From the NCBI RefSeq assembly GCF_000735585.1, contig NZ_JNNO01000044.1, positions 124,001-188,000 of the forward strand: a stretch of DNA of 64,000 nt, in the 5' to 3' direction. Under the pieces are notes generated by a model, which had not been told where the DNA came from, searched no databases, and worked only from the letters and a program-made list of their open reading frames with translations. Made by a program: the position numbers and the translations under genes. Origin of the DNA: Devosia sp. LC5. GTDB taxonomy: Bacteria; Pseudomonadota; Alphaproteobacteria; Rhizobiales; Devosiaceae. Shown here piece by piece: positions 46,159 through 55,511 of the stretch (positions are counted from its first letter, which is position 1; every line of letters starts with the position of its first letter).

Positions 46159-46178
46159 CCCTCCCCGCAAGGGGAGGG
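46159..46178. repeat. 8-bp hairpin repeat between binding protein and permease genes
   Basis: CCCTCCCC-GCAA-GGGGAGGG. A second, imperfect copy (CCCCTC/GAGGGG type) lies near 46250-46271. Together they occupy the 46120-46350 gap, where a hairpin after the binding-protein gene could raise its relative expression. Confidence 0.65.
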
Positions 46179-46350
46179 CGACTGCGGTGGTTGTGGCGGG
46201 ATGGTGCGCCGGTGAGCGTGGCACCATCGCGCCACGGTCTCGATTTGTCCCCTCGCCCCTCAGGGGAGAGGTGATCTGTGGCATAGCCGATTGATCCTGC
46301 CGGTTTGGGTGGGGGTGCGCGACGCATCCCCACCCCATGCGGGAGAAAAC

Positions 46351-47661
46351 CTACTTGATATAACCGGCGCGGGTCATGTCGCGGGTGGCGGCGTCCTGGG
46401 CTTGAGCCAGGGCGTCGTCGGCGGACATCTGGCCGGCGAGAGCCGCCGAGAAGAGCTGGCCGACATTGGTGGCGATACCGGCGAATTCGGGGATCGCCAC
46501 GAATTGCACGCCGGTATAGGGCACGGGCTGGACGGTCGGTTCGCTCGGATTGGCTGAGTTGATGGAATCCAGCGTCATCTTGGCGAAGGGCGCGGCGGCC
46601 TGATAATCGGCATTGGCATAGAGCGAGGCGCGGGTGCCCGGAGGCACGTTGGCCCAACCGTCCTGCGCGGCGACCGTCTCGAGATAGGCCTTGTTGGTCG
46701 CCCAATTGATGAACTGGACGGCCGCATCCTGGTTCTGCGAGCTGGTGGGGATGGCCAGCGACCACGCCCAGAGCCAGTTGCCGCGCTTGCCCAGGCCATT
46801 ATCGGGCGCCAGGGCAAAGCCGACCTGGTCGGCGACGGTGGAGTCCGTCGGGTTGATCACGAAGGAGGCGGCGACGGTGGCGTCGATCCACATGCCGCAT
46901 TTGCCCTGCTGGAACAGGGTGAGGTTTTCGTTGAAGCCGTTGGACGAGGCGCCGGCGGGGCCGGCATCAGCCATCAGGGAAAGATAGGTGTCGAGGGTGG
47001 ACTTCCATTCGGGCTGATCGAACTGGGGCTTCCAGCTTTCATCGAACCAGCGGGCGCCGAAGGAATTGGACATGGCGGTGAGGAAAGCCATGTTCTCGCC
47101 CCAGCCGGCCTTGCCGCGCAGGCAGATGCCGTTGATGTCATTGGCACGGTCGGTCATGGCGCGGGCGGCCTCGCCGATGAATTCCCAGGTAGGGGCGTCG
47201 GGCATGGTGAGGCCCGCCTTTTCCATCAGGTCCTTGCGATACATGACCATGGAGCTTTCGCCATAGAAGGGGGCCGCATAGAGCTTGCCTTCGTAGGAGA
47301 GACCATCGCGGATGGGCGGCAGCAGATCATCGACGTCATAGGCGGCGTCGGCGCTCAGACCATCGAGCGGGACCAGCCAGCCCTGCTTGGCCCAGATCGG
47401 GGCTTCATAGGTGCCGATGGTCATCACGTCATATTGGCCGCCATTGGTGGCGATGTCGGTGGTGACGTTCTGGCGCAGGGTGTTTTCTTCGAGCACCACC
47501 CAGTTGAGTTCGATGCCGGTATCGGCGGTGAAGGCGGACGACAGGCCCTGCATGCGCACCATGTCGCCATTGTTCACAGTGGCAATGGTGAGGGTCTGCG
47601 CGGATGCGGATGTGGCCAGCGCAAGCGTCAAAGCGCCCACGAAAAGGGGTGTAAGTTTCAT
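46351..47661 (-). CDS. smoE: Polyol ABC transporter substrate-binding protein (SmoE type)
   Basis: Periplasmic binding protein family 1, 436 residues. Start at 47661 with an excellent GGGAGGAATTTG before it, giving the signal peptide MKLTPLFVGALTLALATSASA. The mature chain has the segments TNGGQYDVMTIGTYEAPIWAKQGWL and GKLYAAPFYGESSMVMYRKDL typical of SmoE/polyol-binding proteins. First transporter gene after the regulator. Confidence 0.93.
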   Translation of the reverse strand: MKLTPLFVGALTLALATSASAQTLTIATVNNGDMVRMQGLSSAFTADTGIELNWVVLEENTLRQNVTTDIATNGGQYDVMTIGTYEAPIWAKQGWLVPLDGLSADAAYDVDDLLPPIRDGLSYEGKLYAAPFYGESSMVMYRKDLMEKAGLTMPDAPTWEFIGEAARAMTDRANDINGICLRGKAGWGENMAFLTAMSNSFGARWFDESWKPQFDQPEWKSTLDTYLSLMADAGPAGASSNGFNENLTLFQQGKCGMWIDATVAASFVINPTDSTVADQVGFALAPDNGLGKRGNWLWAWSLAIPTSSQNQDAAVQFINWATNKAYLETVAAQDGWANVPPGTRASLYANADYQAAAPFAKMTLDSINSANPSEPTVQPVPYTGVQFVAIPEFAGIATNVGQLFSAALAGQMSADDALAQAQDAATRDMTRAGYIK

Positions 47662-47688
47662 CAAATTCCTCCCGTACCGGAACGGGCA

Positions 47689-47709
47689 TTTGTTCCAGTC
47701 ATGAGCAAA
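47689..47709. promoter_or_regulatory. Candidate SorC-type operator before the polyol binding protein gene
   Basis: Inverted repeat TTTGTTC-N7-GAGCAAA (one mismatch) 28 bases upstream of the smoE ATG. A TTGACT (minus strand, 47736-47731) lies just beyond and could be a -35 element. Regulator binding is inferred from position. Confidence 0.4.
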
Positions 47710-47822
47710 TACTCGCACATCATGCGGCAGAGTCAAGCGTGTCATGCGCCGGGCGCGTGACGTACGTGCCGCAGGAAATGGCCAATTTTGGGGGATTAAT
47801 GTGGTGGGTCAGCGGATTGGTG

Positions 47823-48776
47823 CTAGGCCAGCAGGCCTTCGGCGGTAGCTTCATCGGTGATGATGCCATTGACCAGGCGACGGTTCAGTGTGGCGCGGAT
47901 GCCGGGCAATTTTTTGCGGCCCATGGCAATTGCTATGACCAGGGAGTTTTCGCGTGAGGGAATCGAGGCGGAGGCAACGCGCTCATTGGTGAGGCCTTCG
48001 ATCAGCTTGCCCTCGGCGTCAAAGCTCCAGCCGCAGATCTCGCCGACGGCGCCGGCTTTCTGCAGGGCCTTGAGTTCGTCATCGGAGATAAAGCCATCGA
48101 GATAGAGCGGCGCGTCGGGGCCGATTTCGCCGACGCCGACAAAGGTGACGTCGGCCTGGGCGGCGAGAGCCAGGGTTTCGCGGATCATGGGCTGGGAATG
48201 CAGCATTTCGCGCTCGCGGGCCGAGGAGGCGATGACGGGCAGGGGCATGGGGAAACTGCGGGCCTTGACCGTGTCGGCGACGTTGAAAATGACGTTGTAG
48301 AAGGCGGCCGAGCCGTCGGGGGCGATACTGCCGGTCAGCGCCACCACCTTGTGGTGCGGGCATTCCATGGGCATGAGCTGCTCGATGGCGGCCTTGAGCG
48401 TGCGGCCGGTGCCGATGGCCATGATGATGGGATCGGCCCGCTTGAGCCAGCGTTCGATCTCGGCGGCGGCAGCTTCGGCCAGGCCAATCGTGGTGGAGGT
48501 GCTGGCCGGATCGGAGGGCACGATTTCTACCAGGTCGAGCGCAAAGCGGGATTTGAGGCGCGCGGCCAGGTCCATGCAGCGGCCGATGGGGTGGTCGAGC
48601 CGGACCTTGATCAGGCCTTCGCTGACCGAGAGGGAGACGAGGCGTTGGGCGGATTGGCGGGAAATGCCGAGTTTGGCCGCGATTTCTTCCTGGGTATTGC
48701 CGGCAACGTAATAGAGCCAGCCGGCCCGCGCAGCGTCATCGAGCCGCGTACTGGGGCTATCGGTTTTGTTGGCCAT
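47823..48776 (-). CDS. SorC/DeoR-type sugar-binding transcriptional regulator
   Basis: A 317-residue regulator: N-terminal helix-turn-helix (about 19-58, GNTQEEIAAKLGISRQSAQRLVSLS) and a sugar-phosphate-binding domain with GTGRTLKAAIEQL (about 122) and GVGEIGPDAPLYLDGFIS. This matches the SorC family, which senses a phosphorylated sugar or polyol. It precedes the transporter on the same strand and probably controls it. Confidence 0.92.
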   Translation of the reverse strand: MANKTDSPSTRLDDAARAGWLYYVAGNTQEEIAAKLGISRQSAQRLVSLSVSEGLIKVRLDHPIGRCMDLAARLKSRFALDLVEIVPSDPASTSTTIGLAEAAAAEIERWLKRADPIIMAIGTGRTLKAAIEQLMPMECPHHKVVALTGSIAPDGSAAFYNVIFNVADTVKARSFPMPLPVIASSAREREMLHSQPMIRETLALAAQADVTFVGVGEIGPDAPLYLDGFISDDELKALQKAGAVGEICGWSFDAEGKLIEGLTNERVASASIPSRENSLVIAIAMGRKKLPGIRATLNRRLVNGIITDEATAEGLLA

Positions 48777-48846
48777 GCCGATTCCTCGAAATCATGGGGC
48801 GGATATTGGGGCGAGGGTGGTGGCGCTGCAAGCGGTAGATTGGCCG

Positions 48847-49608
48847 CTAGCTCTTGGGGAGGCCCTGACGGAGCTGGCTGAGGGCGGTGCGGATGTCGCG
48901 TTCGGTGTCCTTGAGGTGCAGGCGCATGGCTTCGGCGGCGGCGCGGCCATTGCCTTGTCTGATACAGTCCAGGATGCGCTGATGGGCTTCGACGGTGTGG
49001 GCGAGGGTGTGACCGCGCTGTTCGTGGCCGCGGCGGCTGATGAAAAAGCCTTCGCGCAGGGGCTGGGCCATGGCTTCGAAGAGATAGCCGAGCACGCGAT
49101 TGCCGCTGGCGAGGGCCACGGCCTCGTGGAAGCCGACATCATAGGTGTGGAAGCGCAGTTCCTGCTCGGGGGTGTCGAGGCCCCCGGCGAGGGTTTCGCG
49201 CATGCCTTCGAGGGCGCTTTCAATGGCGGTCTGGCCGGCGCGGGTGGAGCGCTTGGCGGCCAGGGTCGCCGACTGAACTTCGAGGGAAAGCCGCACTTCG
49301 ATCAGATCGTACAGGCCCTTGGGGTCGTAGCGGATGATCGAGGTGAGAAAATCGGCGAAGGCGGCGCCATCGGGTTCGCGCACCACGGCGCGGCGGCCGC
49401 GCGCCAGTTCGAGCAGGCCGCGACCCTCGAGCAGTTTCACTGCCTCGCGAATGGTCAGGCGGCTGACCTCGTAGCGCCCCGCAAGTTCGGCTTCGCTGGG
49501 CAGGCTCGTGCCCGGCACCAATTCACCCAGAATCATGCTGGCCAGATCGTCCGCAACCACGCTTGCCGCCGATTGGTCGGGGCGAGCATCCCCATCGTGA
49601 TGGACCAT
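48847..49608 (-). CDS. GntR-family (FadR subfamily) transcriptional regulator
   Basis: A 253-residue repressor. ATG 49608 has AGGAGG 6 bases upstream. The winged helix (about 20-80) shows PSEAELAGRYEVSRLTIREAVKLLEGRGLLE, and the C-terminal FCD domain (about 100-235) has the metal-binding layout ending in HTVEAHQRILDCI. Divergent from the ChvE-like genes, with matching GGTATC(A/T)GA motifs near both starts; likely the local regulator of that sugar importer. Confidence 0.92.
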   Translation of the reverse strand: MVHHDGDARPDQSAASVVADDLASMILGELVPGTSLPSEAELAGRYEVSRLTIREAVKLLEGRGLLELARGRRAVVREPDGAAFADFLTSIIRYDPKGLYDLIEVRLSLEVQSATLAAKRSTRAGQTAIESALEGMRETLAGGLDTPEQELRFHTYDVGFHEAVALASGNRVLGYLFEAMAQPLREGFFISRRGHEQRGHTLAHTVEAHQRILDCIRQGNGRAAAEAMRLHLKDTERDIRTALSQLRQGLPKS

Positions 49609-49620
49609 TTTTCCTCCTGA

Positions 49621-49629
49621 TATCTGATA
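49621..49629. promoter_or_regulatory. Candidate GntR operator, autoregulatory
   Basis: TATC-T-GATA palindrome 13 bases upstream of the regulator ATG. Read on the minus strand it extends to GGTATCAGAT, sharing GGTATC(A/T)GA with the site at 49787. Confidence 0.4.
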
Positions 49630-49786
49630 CCTTTGCATCCGCCGGGGCCGTTTGAACGGCGCCTCATGCGAATGTCCTCCGAAGGCGGACAGACGATATA
49701 GGGCGCAGCGATGCACCGCAACTGCGACTATTGTCGGGCAAGACACAGGCTTGTTAGCCAGTTGCGCTGGAAGCCGCTTTACAAAA

Positions 49787-49796
49787 GGTATCTGAC
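49787..49796. promoter_or_regulatory. Candidate GntR operator towards the sugar importer
   Basis: GGTATCTGAC, the second copy of the shared motif, located between the divergent genes on the side of the ChvE-like operon. Confidence 0.38.
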
Positions 49797-49832
49797 TATT
49801 CTAGCTTCCGGGCGTGGGCTTGGGAGGGCCTA

Positions 49833-49848
49833 AACGGCAATTGCCGTT
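49833..49848. promoter_or_regulatory. Perfect 16-bp palindrome upstream of the ChvE-like gene
   Basis: AACGGCAATTGCCGTT, fully self-complementary, 18 bases before the start of a small ORF and about 180 bases before the first binding-protein gene. Size and symmetry suit a dimeric repressor such as a LacI-family protein; the protein is not identified. Confidence 0.5.
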
Positions 49849-49865
49849 CCTTGTGGAGGATTTTC

Positions 49866-50000
49866 ATGCAGCAACGAATGACGGCGAGCCTGCGGGTGTC
49901 TGCCCGCTGTTACCCGTCGCGGGATCGGTCTCGATTTCCGGTTTTTGCGCCCTGCATGTCGAGCCGGCTCTCCCCTGACGACCATTCCAACTCTTTATGA
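49866..50000 (+). CDS. 44-codon ORF upstream of the ChvE-like gene
   Basis: ATG at 49866 follows GGAGG with 6-base spacing, one of the best ribosome binding sites here. It encodes an Arg/Ser-rich peptide ([19 protein letters not shown]...) ending 28 bases before the binding-protein GTG. No signal peptide or known family. It could be a leader peptide, a small protein or chance; with the 49609-50028 gap otherwise free of genes it deserves listing. Confidence 0.45.
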   Translation: MQQRMTASLRVSARCYPSRDRSRFPVFAPCMSSRLSPDDHSNSL

Positions 50001-50028
50001 ACTCGAAATACAAAAAGGGAGTCGAGAC

Positions 50029-51102
50029 GTGAAGGTTTTCAAAACGCTTGCCACCGTGCTGGCAGTCGGCGCCATGGCACTGACGGCTTCGACGGCGGCC
50101 TTCGCCCAGGACAAGGGCCAGATCGGCATCGCCATGCCGACCCAGTCGTCGCTGCGCTGGATCTCGGACGGCAACGAACTCAAGGCCGCGCTGGAAGGCA
50201 AGGGCTACACCGTCGACCTGCAATATGCGGAAGACGATATCCCCAACCAGCTTGCCCAGATCGAAAACATGGTCACCAAGGGCGTCAAGGCCCTGGTGGT
50301 TGCTTCGATCGACGGCACCACGCTGAGCGCCGTGCTGCAGCAGGCAGCTGATGCCGGCATCAAGGTCATCGCTTATGATCGCCTGATCCGCGAAACGGCC
50401 AACGTGGACTATTACACCACGTTCGACAATTTCCAGGTCGGCGTGCTGCAGGCCAATTCGATCCTGAAGGGTCTGGGCTATCCGGAAAACCAGGGTCCGT
50501 TCAATATCGAGCTGTTCGGCGGTTCCCCCGACGATAACAACGCCTTCTTCTTCTATGACGGCGCGATGAGCGTGTTCCAGCCGCTGATCGATTCCGGCGT
50601 GCTGGTGGTCAAGTCCGGCCAGCAGGGCATGGACACTGTCGGTACCCTGCGTTGGGACGGTGCTGTCGCACAGGCCCGCATGGACAATATCCTGTCCGCC
50701 AACTACTCGGACGGTTCGCGCGTTGACGCGGTTCTGTCCCCCTATGATGGTCTGAGCCGCGGTATCATCTCTTCGCTGCGCGGCATTGGCTACGGCTCTG
50801 CCGACCAGCCTTGGCCGGTCATTTCGGGCCAGGATGCCGAAGCCCCCTCGGTCAAGGCGATCATTGCCGGGGAGCAGTATTCGACCGTCTACAAGGACAC
50901 GCGCGAACTGGCCCGTGTCACTGGCGATCTGGTTGACACCGTGCTGAGCGGTGGCACGCCTGAGGGTCTGGACACCACGACCTACGACAACGGCGTCAAG
51001 GTCGTTCCCTCGATCCTGCTGACTCCCTATGAGGTCGACAAGTCGAACTACCAGGAACTGGTGATCGACTCTGGTTACCTCAAGCCTGAAGACGTGCAGT
51101 AA
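50029..51102 (+). CDS. chvE: ChvE-like sugar-binding protein, copy 1
   Basis: Periplasmic binding protein family 4 (357 residues) of the multiple-monosaccharide (ChvE) type. The GTG start at 50029 follows GGGAG and gives a signal peptide ending TASTAAFA. Typical segments are [51 protein letters not shown] and [18 protein letters not shown]. The ligand loop reads [11 protein letters not shown] terminator follows, separating it from copy 2. In Agrobacterium, ChvE binds aldoses. Confidence 0.92.
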   Translation: MKVFKTLATVLAVGAMALTASTAAFAQDKGQIGIAMPTQSSLRWISDGNELKAALEGKGYTVDLQYAEDDIPNQLAQIENMVTKGVKALVVASIDGTTLSAVLQQAADAGIKVIAYDRLIRETANVDYYTTFDNFQVGVLQANSILKGLGYPENQGPFNIELFGGSPDDNNAFFFYDGAMSVFQPLIDSGVLVVKSGQQGMDTVGTLRWDGAVAQARMDNILSANYSDGSRVDAVLSPYDGLSRGIISSLRGIGYGSADQPWPVISGQDAEAPSVKAIIAGEQYSTVYKDTRELARVTGDLVDTVLSGGTPEGLDTTTYDNGVKVVPSILLTPYEVDKSNYQELVIDSGYLKPEDVQ

Positions 51103-51124
51103 GCAGCCTGCTGCCTGAATAAAG

Positions 51125-51154
51125 GGCCCCGCGGCGACGCGGGGCCTCGTTTTA
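51125..51154 (+). terminator. Terminator after ChvE-like copy 1
   Basis: Perfect 8-bp stem GGCCCCGC/GCGGGGCC (51125-51132 and 51139-51146), 6-base loop, then TCGTTTTA. Begins 23 bases after the stop. Confidence 0.8.
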
Positions 51155-51415
51155 TCTAACAATTTGAGGGACATCGAAATAATGAGTAAATCGATGCACG
51201 TACCTCAAAATTCTTGCGAAGGTTCATTGCGTGCCATATTCTCGGGTTGTTGGCTTGGGAAGGGCAAGGCGCAAGGCCGCCAACTGGATAGGTCAAGCAG
51301 ACCAGGATCTGGTGTCGTGTAAATCGGTTCGATCATTGCGCTGTCACAATGCAATGACGAGCTCGTCTTTGCGCGTTCCTGAACAAGACTGCACAACATC
51401 GTTAGGGAGAAAAGA
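51155..51415. other. Gap between the two ChvE-like genes
   Basis: About 260 bases. It should hold the promoter of copy 2. A 12-bp palindrome GACGAGCTCGTC lies at 51356-51367. A 46-codon ORF (51182-51322) lacks a good ribosome binding site. No match to the copy 1 upstream region is evident by eye, so only the gene, not its control region, seems duplicated. Confidence 0.5.
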
Positions 51416-52489
51416 ATGAACATTTTTAAGTCGTTCGCCGCCGTGGCTTTGACGGGGGCGTTCGTGCTGGGCTCGGCGGGCCTGGTCGCCGCCCAGGACA
51501 AGGGCACGATCGGCATTTCCATGCCGGAACAGACCACTTTGCGCTGGAATTCGGATGGTGCCGAGCTCAAGTCGGCGCTGGAGGCCAAGGGCTACACCGT
51601 CGATCTGCAATATGCGGGCGACGATATCCCTAACCAGCTCGCCCAGATCGAAAACATGGTCACCAAGGGTTCCAAGGCTCTGGTGATTGCGGCCCTGGAC
51701 GGCACGACGCTGAGCGCGGTGCTCGAGCAGGCTGCGGCCGCAGGCGTCAAGGTCATCGCCTATGACCGGCTGATCCGCGACACGGCCAATGTCGACTATT
51801 ACACCACGTTCGACAACTTCAAGGTTGGCGTGCTGCAGGCCAATTCGATCCTCAAGGGCCTGGGTTATCCCGAGAAGGCTGGCCCGTTCAATATCGAGCT
51901 GTTCGGCGGTTCGCCCGACGACAACAACGCCTTCTTCTTCTATGACGGCGCCATGAGCGTGCTGCAGCCGCTGATCGATTCCGGCGTGCTGGTGGTCAAG
52001 TCCGGCCAGCAGGGCATGGACAAGGTGGGCACGCTGCGCTGGGACGGGGCGACTGCCCAGGCCCGCATGGATAACCTGCTCTCGGCCTATTATTCGGACG
52101 GCAGCCATGTCGATGCCGTGCTTTCGCCCAATGATGGGGTGGCGCGTGGCATCATCTCCTCGCTCAAGGGCATCGGTTATGGTTCGGCCGATCTGGCCTA
52201 TCCGATCATTTCGGGCCAGGACGCTGAAATCCCCTCGATCAAGGCGATCATTGCCGGCGAGCAGTATTCCACAGTCTATAAGGATACGCGCGAGCTGGCC
52301 CGCGTCACCGGCGATCTCGTTGATACCGTGCTGAGCGGCGCCACACCCGAAGGGCTCGATACGACCACGTATAACAATGGCAACAAGGTCGTACCCTCGA
52401 TCCTTCTCACGCCCTATGAAGTGGACGCGGTCAACTACAAGGAACTCGTGGTTGACTCGGGCTACATCAAGGAAGAAGACCTGAAATAA
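51416..52489 (+). CDS. ChvE-like sugar-binding protein, copy 2
   Basis: Paralog of the previous binding protein with identical length (357 residues), ATG start after AGGGAGAAAAGA and a signal peptide ending GLVAAQ. Long stretches are identical to copy 1, but likely ligand-site positions differ: [14 protein letters not shown] in place of [14 protein letters not shown], and [10 protein letters not shown] in place of [10 protein letters not shown]. It is followed by gguA after 75 bases containing a hairpin, so this copy is the operonic partner of the importer. Confidence 0.93.
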   Translation: MNIFKSFAAVALTGAFVLGSAGLVAAQDKGTIGISMPEQTTLRWNSDGAELKSALEAKGYTVDLQYAGDDIPNQLAQIENMVTKGSKALVIAALDGTTLSAVLEQAAAAGVKVIAYDRLIRDTANVDYYTTFDNFKVGVLQANSILKGLGYPEKAGPFNIELFGGSPDDNNAFFFYDGAMSVLQPLIDSGVLVVKSGQQGMDKVGTLRWDGATAQARMDNLLSAYYSDGSHVDAVLSPNDGVARGIISSLKGIGYGSADLAYPIISGQDAEIPSIKAIIAGEQYSTVYKDTRELARVTGDLVDTVLSGATPEGLDTTTYNNGNKVVPSILLTPYEVDAVNYKELVVDSGYIKEEDLK

Positions 52490-52509
52490 AGACGATTGAC
52501 CAAACCGGG

Positions 52510-52535
52510 GGCCCGCAGATAAAGCGGGCCTCTTT
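52510..52535 (+). terminator. Hairpin between binding protein and gguA (attenuator-like)
   Basis: 7-bp stem GGCCCGC/GCGGGCC (52510-52516, 52524-52530), AGATAAA loop, short TCTTTC tail. The weak T-run suggests partial termination or 3' protection of the binding-protein mRNA. Confidence 0.55.
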
Positions 52536-52564
52536 CGAGCGACCCTACCGCCGGTGAGTGCAGT

Positions 52565-54097
52565 ATGAGCGAAACTATTCTAGAGATGCGCGGCATCACC
52601 AAGACGTTTCCGGGCGTCAAGGCGCTGCAGGACGTCAATCTCGATGTCCGCGAAGCCGAGATCCACGCCATTGTGGGCGAAAACGGCGCGGGCAAGTCCA
52701 CGCTGATGAAGGTGCTGAGCGGGGTTTATCCCGCAGGCAGCTATGACGGCCAGATCGTCTACAAGGGCCAGGAACAGCATTTCAAATCCATCCGCGACAG
52801 CGAGCATGTCGGCATCGTCATCATCCATCAGGAGCTGGCGCTGGTGCCGCTGCTGTCGATCGCGGAAAACATCTTTTTGGGTAATGAGCAGGCCAAGGCC
52901 GGCATTGTCGATTGGGACGAGACCCGTGATGGCGCGCGCAAGCTGCTGTCCATGGTCGGGCTCAAGGAAGACCCCGATACGCTGGTGACCAATATCGGGG
53001 TGGGCAAGCAGCAATTGGTGGAAATCGCCAAGGCCCTTTCCAAAGAGGTCAAGCTGCTGATCCTGGACGAGCCCACGGCCAGCCTGTCGGAAAAGGACAG
53101 TGCGGCGCTGCTCGACCTGCTGGTCGAATTCCGGCGCCAGGGCATTACCTCGATCCTGATCTCGCACAAGCTCAACGAAATCAGCAAGGTCGCCGACCGG
53201 ATCACGGTGATCCGCGATGGGCGCACCATCGAGACCATGAACAAAGAGCAGATCTCGGAAGACCGGATCATCACCTCCATGGTGGGCCGTTCGCTCGATG
53301 ATCGCTATCCCGGCCGCACGCCGCAGATCGGGGAGGTGGTGTTCGAGGTCAAGAACTGGAGCGTTTATCACCCCCAGCATCGCGACCGGCAGGTGATCAA
53401 GAATATCGACATCAATATCCGCAAAGGTGAAGTTGTCGGCATTGCCGGGCTGATGGGCTCGGGCCGCACTGAATTCGCCATGAGCCTGTTCGGCAAATCT
53501 TATGGCCAGAAGATCTCCGGCGAGGTTTTCCTGCATGGCAAGAAAGTCGATACCTCCAGCGTCGGCAAGGCCGTTTCCCACGGCATCGCCTATGCCACCG
53601 AGGACCGCAAGACCTATGGCCTTAACCTGATCGATCACATCAAGCACAATACCACGCTCGCCAATCTGGCAGGGGTGTCCAAGTTTGGCGTGATCGATGA
53701 TATGGCCGAAATGGATGTCGCCAACGATTATCGCAAACGCACCAATATCCGCTCATCGAGCGTCTATCAGGTGACGGGCAATCTTTCGGGCGGCAACCAG
53801 CAAAAGGTGGTGCTCAGCAAGTGGCTGTTCGCCAATCCTGAAGTGCTGATCCTGGACGAGCCGACGCGCGGTATCGATGTCGGCGCGAAATACGAAATCT
53901 ACACCATCATCAACCAGCTGGCGGCGCAGGGTAAGGCTATCCTGGTCATCTCCTCGGAAATGCCCGAACTGCTCGGCATCACCGACCGGCTTTATGTAAT
54001 GAATGAAGGCCGCATGGTGGGCGAGATGCCCACTGCCGAGGCGAGCCAGGAAAAGATCATGCGCGCGATCGTTCGCGCGGAAGGGAAGGCATCATGA
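52565..54097 (+). CDS. gguA: Sugar ABC transporter ATP-binding protein GguA
   Basis: Double-ATPase protein of the CUT2 class, 510 residues. N-terminal domain: Walker A GENGAGKS (about 38-45), signature replaced by [13 protein letters not shown], Walker [17 protein letters not shown]-terminal domain: degenerate GLMGSGRTE, signature [15 protein letters not shown], Walker [17 protein letters not shown] at 52565. Overlaps gguB by ATGA. Energises uptake of aldoses delivered by the ChvE-like proteins. Confidence 0.95.
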   Translation: MSETILEMRGITKTFPGVKALQDVNLDVREAEIHAIVGENGAGKSTLMKVLSGVYPAGSYDGQIVYKGQEQHFKSIRDSEHVGIVIIHQELALVPLLSIAENIFLGNEQAKAGIVDWDETRDGARKLLSMVGLKEDPDTLVTNIGVGKQQLVEIAKALSKEVKLLILDEPTASLSEKDSAALLDLLVEFRRQGITSILISHKLNEISKVADRITVIRDGRTIETMNKEQISEDRIITSMVGRSLDDRYPGRTPQIGEVVFEVKNWSVYHPQHRDRQVIKNIDINIRKGEVVGIAGLMGSGRTEFAMSLFGKSYGQKISGEVFLHGKKVDTSSVGKAVSHGIAYATEDRKTYGLNLIDHIKHNTTLANLAGVSKFGVIDDMAEMDVANDYRKRTNIRSSSVYQVTGNLSGGNQQKVVLSKWLFANPEVLILDEPTRGIDVGAKYEIYTIINQLAAQGKAILVISSEMPELLGITDRLYVMNEGRMVGEMPTAEASQEKIMRAIVRAEGKAS

Positions 54098-55374
54098 CCA
54101 CAGAAACTGCCCCGTCGGGCATCACCGCAACCGGCGAAAAGGTCAAGGTTCAGGAGCTCAGCGTCTGGGGCGCCCTGCAGGCCAATATGCGCGATTACGG
54201 CCTGATGCTGGCGCTCATCCTGATCATGCTGTTCTTCCAGTATTTCACCAACGGCGTGCTGTTCAAGCCGGTGAACCTGACCAATATCATCCTGCAGAAC
54301 AGCTATATCATCGTGATGGCGCTGGGCATGTTGCTGGTCATCGTGGCCGGCCATATCGATCTGTCGGTGGGCTCGGTTTCGGGCTTTGTGGGTGCCCTGG
54401 CCGCTATGCTGATGGTGGGCTGGCGCTTCCCGCCCGAGCTGGCATTCCTGGCCAACCCCTTCGTTGCCGGGGCGATCTGTATCGTCGTGGGCGCAGTGAT
54501 CGGGGCGGCGCAGGGGTATCTGATCGCCTATCACAAGATCCCCAGCTTCATCGTGACGCTGGCTGGCATGCTGATCTTCAAGGGGCTGTCGCTCGCCATC
54601 CTGGCCGGCAAGTCGGTTGGGCCGTTCCCGGCTGAATTCCAGCTGCTGTCGGCCGGCTTCATTCCCGATTTGATCGGGCCGACCACGCTGGTTGCCGCCA
54701 GCGAAGGCGTGCAGCCGCTGGTGCTGCATACGACGAGCCTGGTCATCGCCATTATCGGCGTGGTCGCCATGATCGGCTTTGCCATTCACGGGCGCTCCCG
54801 CCGCAAGGCGCGCGGCTATGAAAGCGAGCCGTTCGGACTGTTCGTCGCCAAGAACCTGGTCATTGCTGCCATCGTGCTGTTCTTCGGCTATATGCTGGCC
54901 TCCTATCGCGGCCTGCCCAATGTGCTGGTGGTGATGGCGCTGCTGATCGCGCTCTTCGTGTTCATCACCAAGCGCATGACCTTTGGCCGTCGCATCTATG
55001 CACTGGGTGGGAACCTCAAGGCTGCGGCTTTGTCGGGCATCAAGACCGAACGGCTGACCTTCTATGTGTTCGCCATCATGGGTGCGCTGGCCGCCTTGGC
55101 CGGCATGATCTATGCGGCGCGCCTCAACTCCGCCACGCCCAAGGCCGGGCAGGGGCTGGAGCTGGACGTCATCGCCTCGGTCTTCATCGGCGGCGCTTCG
55201 GCGCTGGGCGGTGTGGGTGCCGTGGCCGGCGCGGTGATCGGCGCCTTCATCATGGGCGTGATGAACAATGGCATGTCGATCATGGGCGTCAACATCGATT
55301 GGCAGCAGATGATCAAGGGCATCGTGCTGCTCGCGGCGGTGTTCTTCGACCTCTACAACAAGAACAAGGCCTGA
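54094..55374 (+). CDS. gguB: Sugar ABC transporter permease GguB
   Basis: CUT2 permease of 426 residues with about ten to twelve helices. Typical segments: [20 protein letters not shown] (about 86-105), [19 protein letters not shown] and the Gly-rich [19 protein letters not shown]. The length with an internal charged loop ([15 protein letters not shown]) is that of GguB/XylH. Starts within the gguA stop (ATGA). Confidence 0.95.
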   Translation: MTTETAPSGITATGEKVKVQELSVWGALQANMRDYGLMLALILIMLFFQYFTNGVLFKPVNLTNIILQNSYIIVMALGMLLVIVAGHIDLSVGSVSGFVGALAAMLMVGWRFPPELAFLANPFVAGAICIVVGAVIGAAQGYLIAYHKIPSFIVTLAGMLIFKGLSLAILAGKSVGPFPAEFQLLSAGFIPDLIGPTTLVAASEGVQPLVLHTTSLVIAIIGVVAMIGFAIHGRSRRKARGYESEPFGLFVAKNLVIAAIVLFFGYMLASYRGLPNVLVVMALLIALFVFITKRMTFGRRIYALGGNLKAAALSGIKTERLTFYVFAIMGALAALAGMIYAARLNSATPKAGQGLELDVIASVFIGGASALGGVGAVAGAVIGAFIMGVMNNGMSIMGVNIDWQQMIKGIVLLAAVFFDLYNKNKA

Positions 55375-55394
55375 TTTTTCAGGTTGAAATGAGC

Positions 55395-55423
55395 AGGCCG
55401 CCGGGGTAACCCGGCGGCCTTTT
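55395..55423 (+). terminator. Terminator of the gguAB operon
   Basis: Perfect 11-bp stem AGGCCGCCGGG/CCCGGCGGCCT (55395-55405, 55410-55420), GTAA loop, TTT tail, 20 bases after the gguB stop. Confidence 0.9.
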
Positions 55424-55511
55424 GTTGCCGGCGTTGATCTGGCGGGATGCAGCGGCGATCATGGCGCTGGTCCCGGCTCGAGGCGGGCAGCACAACAGCG
55501 ATCGGCTTACC

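Noticed and set aside
45097-46215. 372-codon plus-strand frame over the polyol permease gene
   Set aside because: Begins inside a palindromic repeat and runs antisense to a clear MalF-type permease.
47675-47699. GGAAC followed by CGTT on the minus strand before smoE
   Set aside because: Spacer is only 7 bases, far from the 16-17 needed for an EcfG promoter.
51182-51322. 46-codon ORF between the ChvE-like genes
   Set aside because: Ribosome binding site is too distant, composition unremarkable and no counterpart before copy 1 apart from a different ORF; kept only as a remark in the gap entry.
51356-51367. 12-bp palindrome GACGAGCTCGTC as an operator
   Set aside because: Could arise by chance, has no second copy in the window and no link to a regulator.
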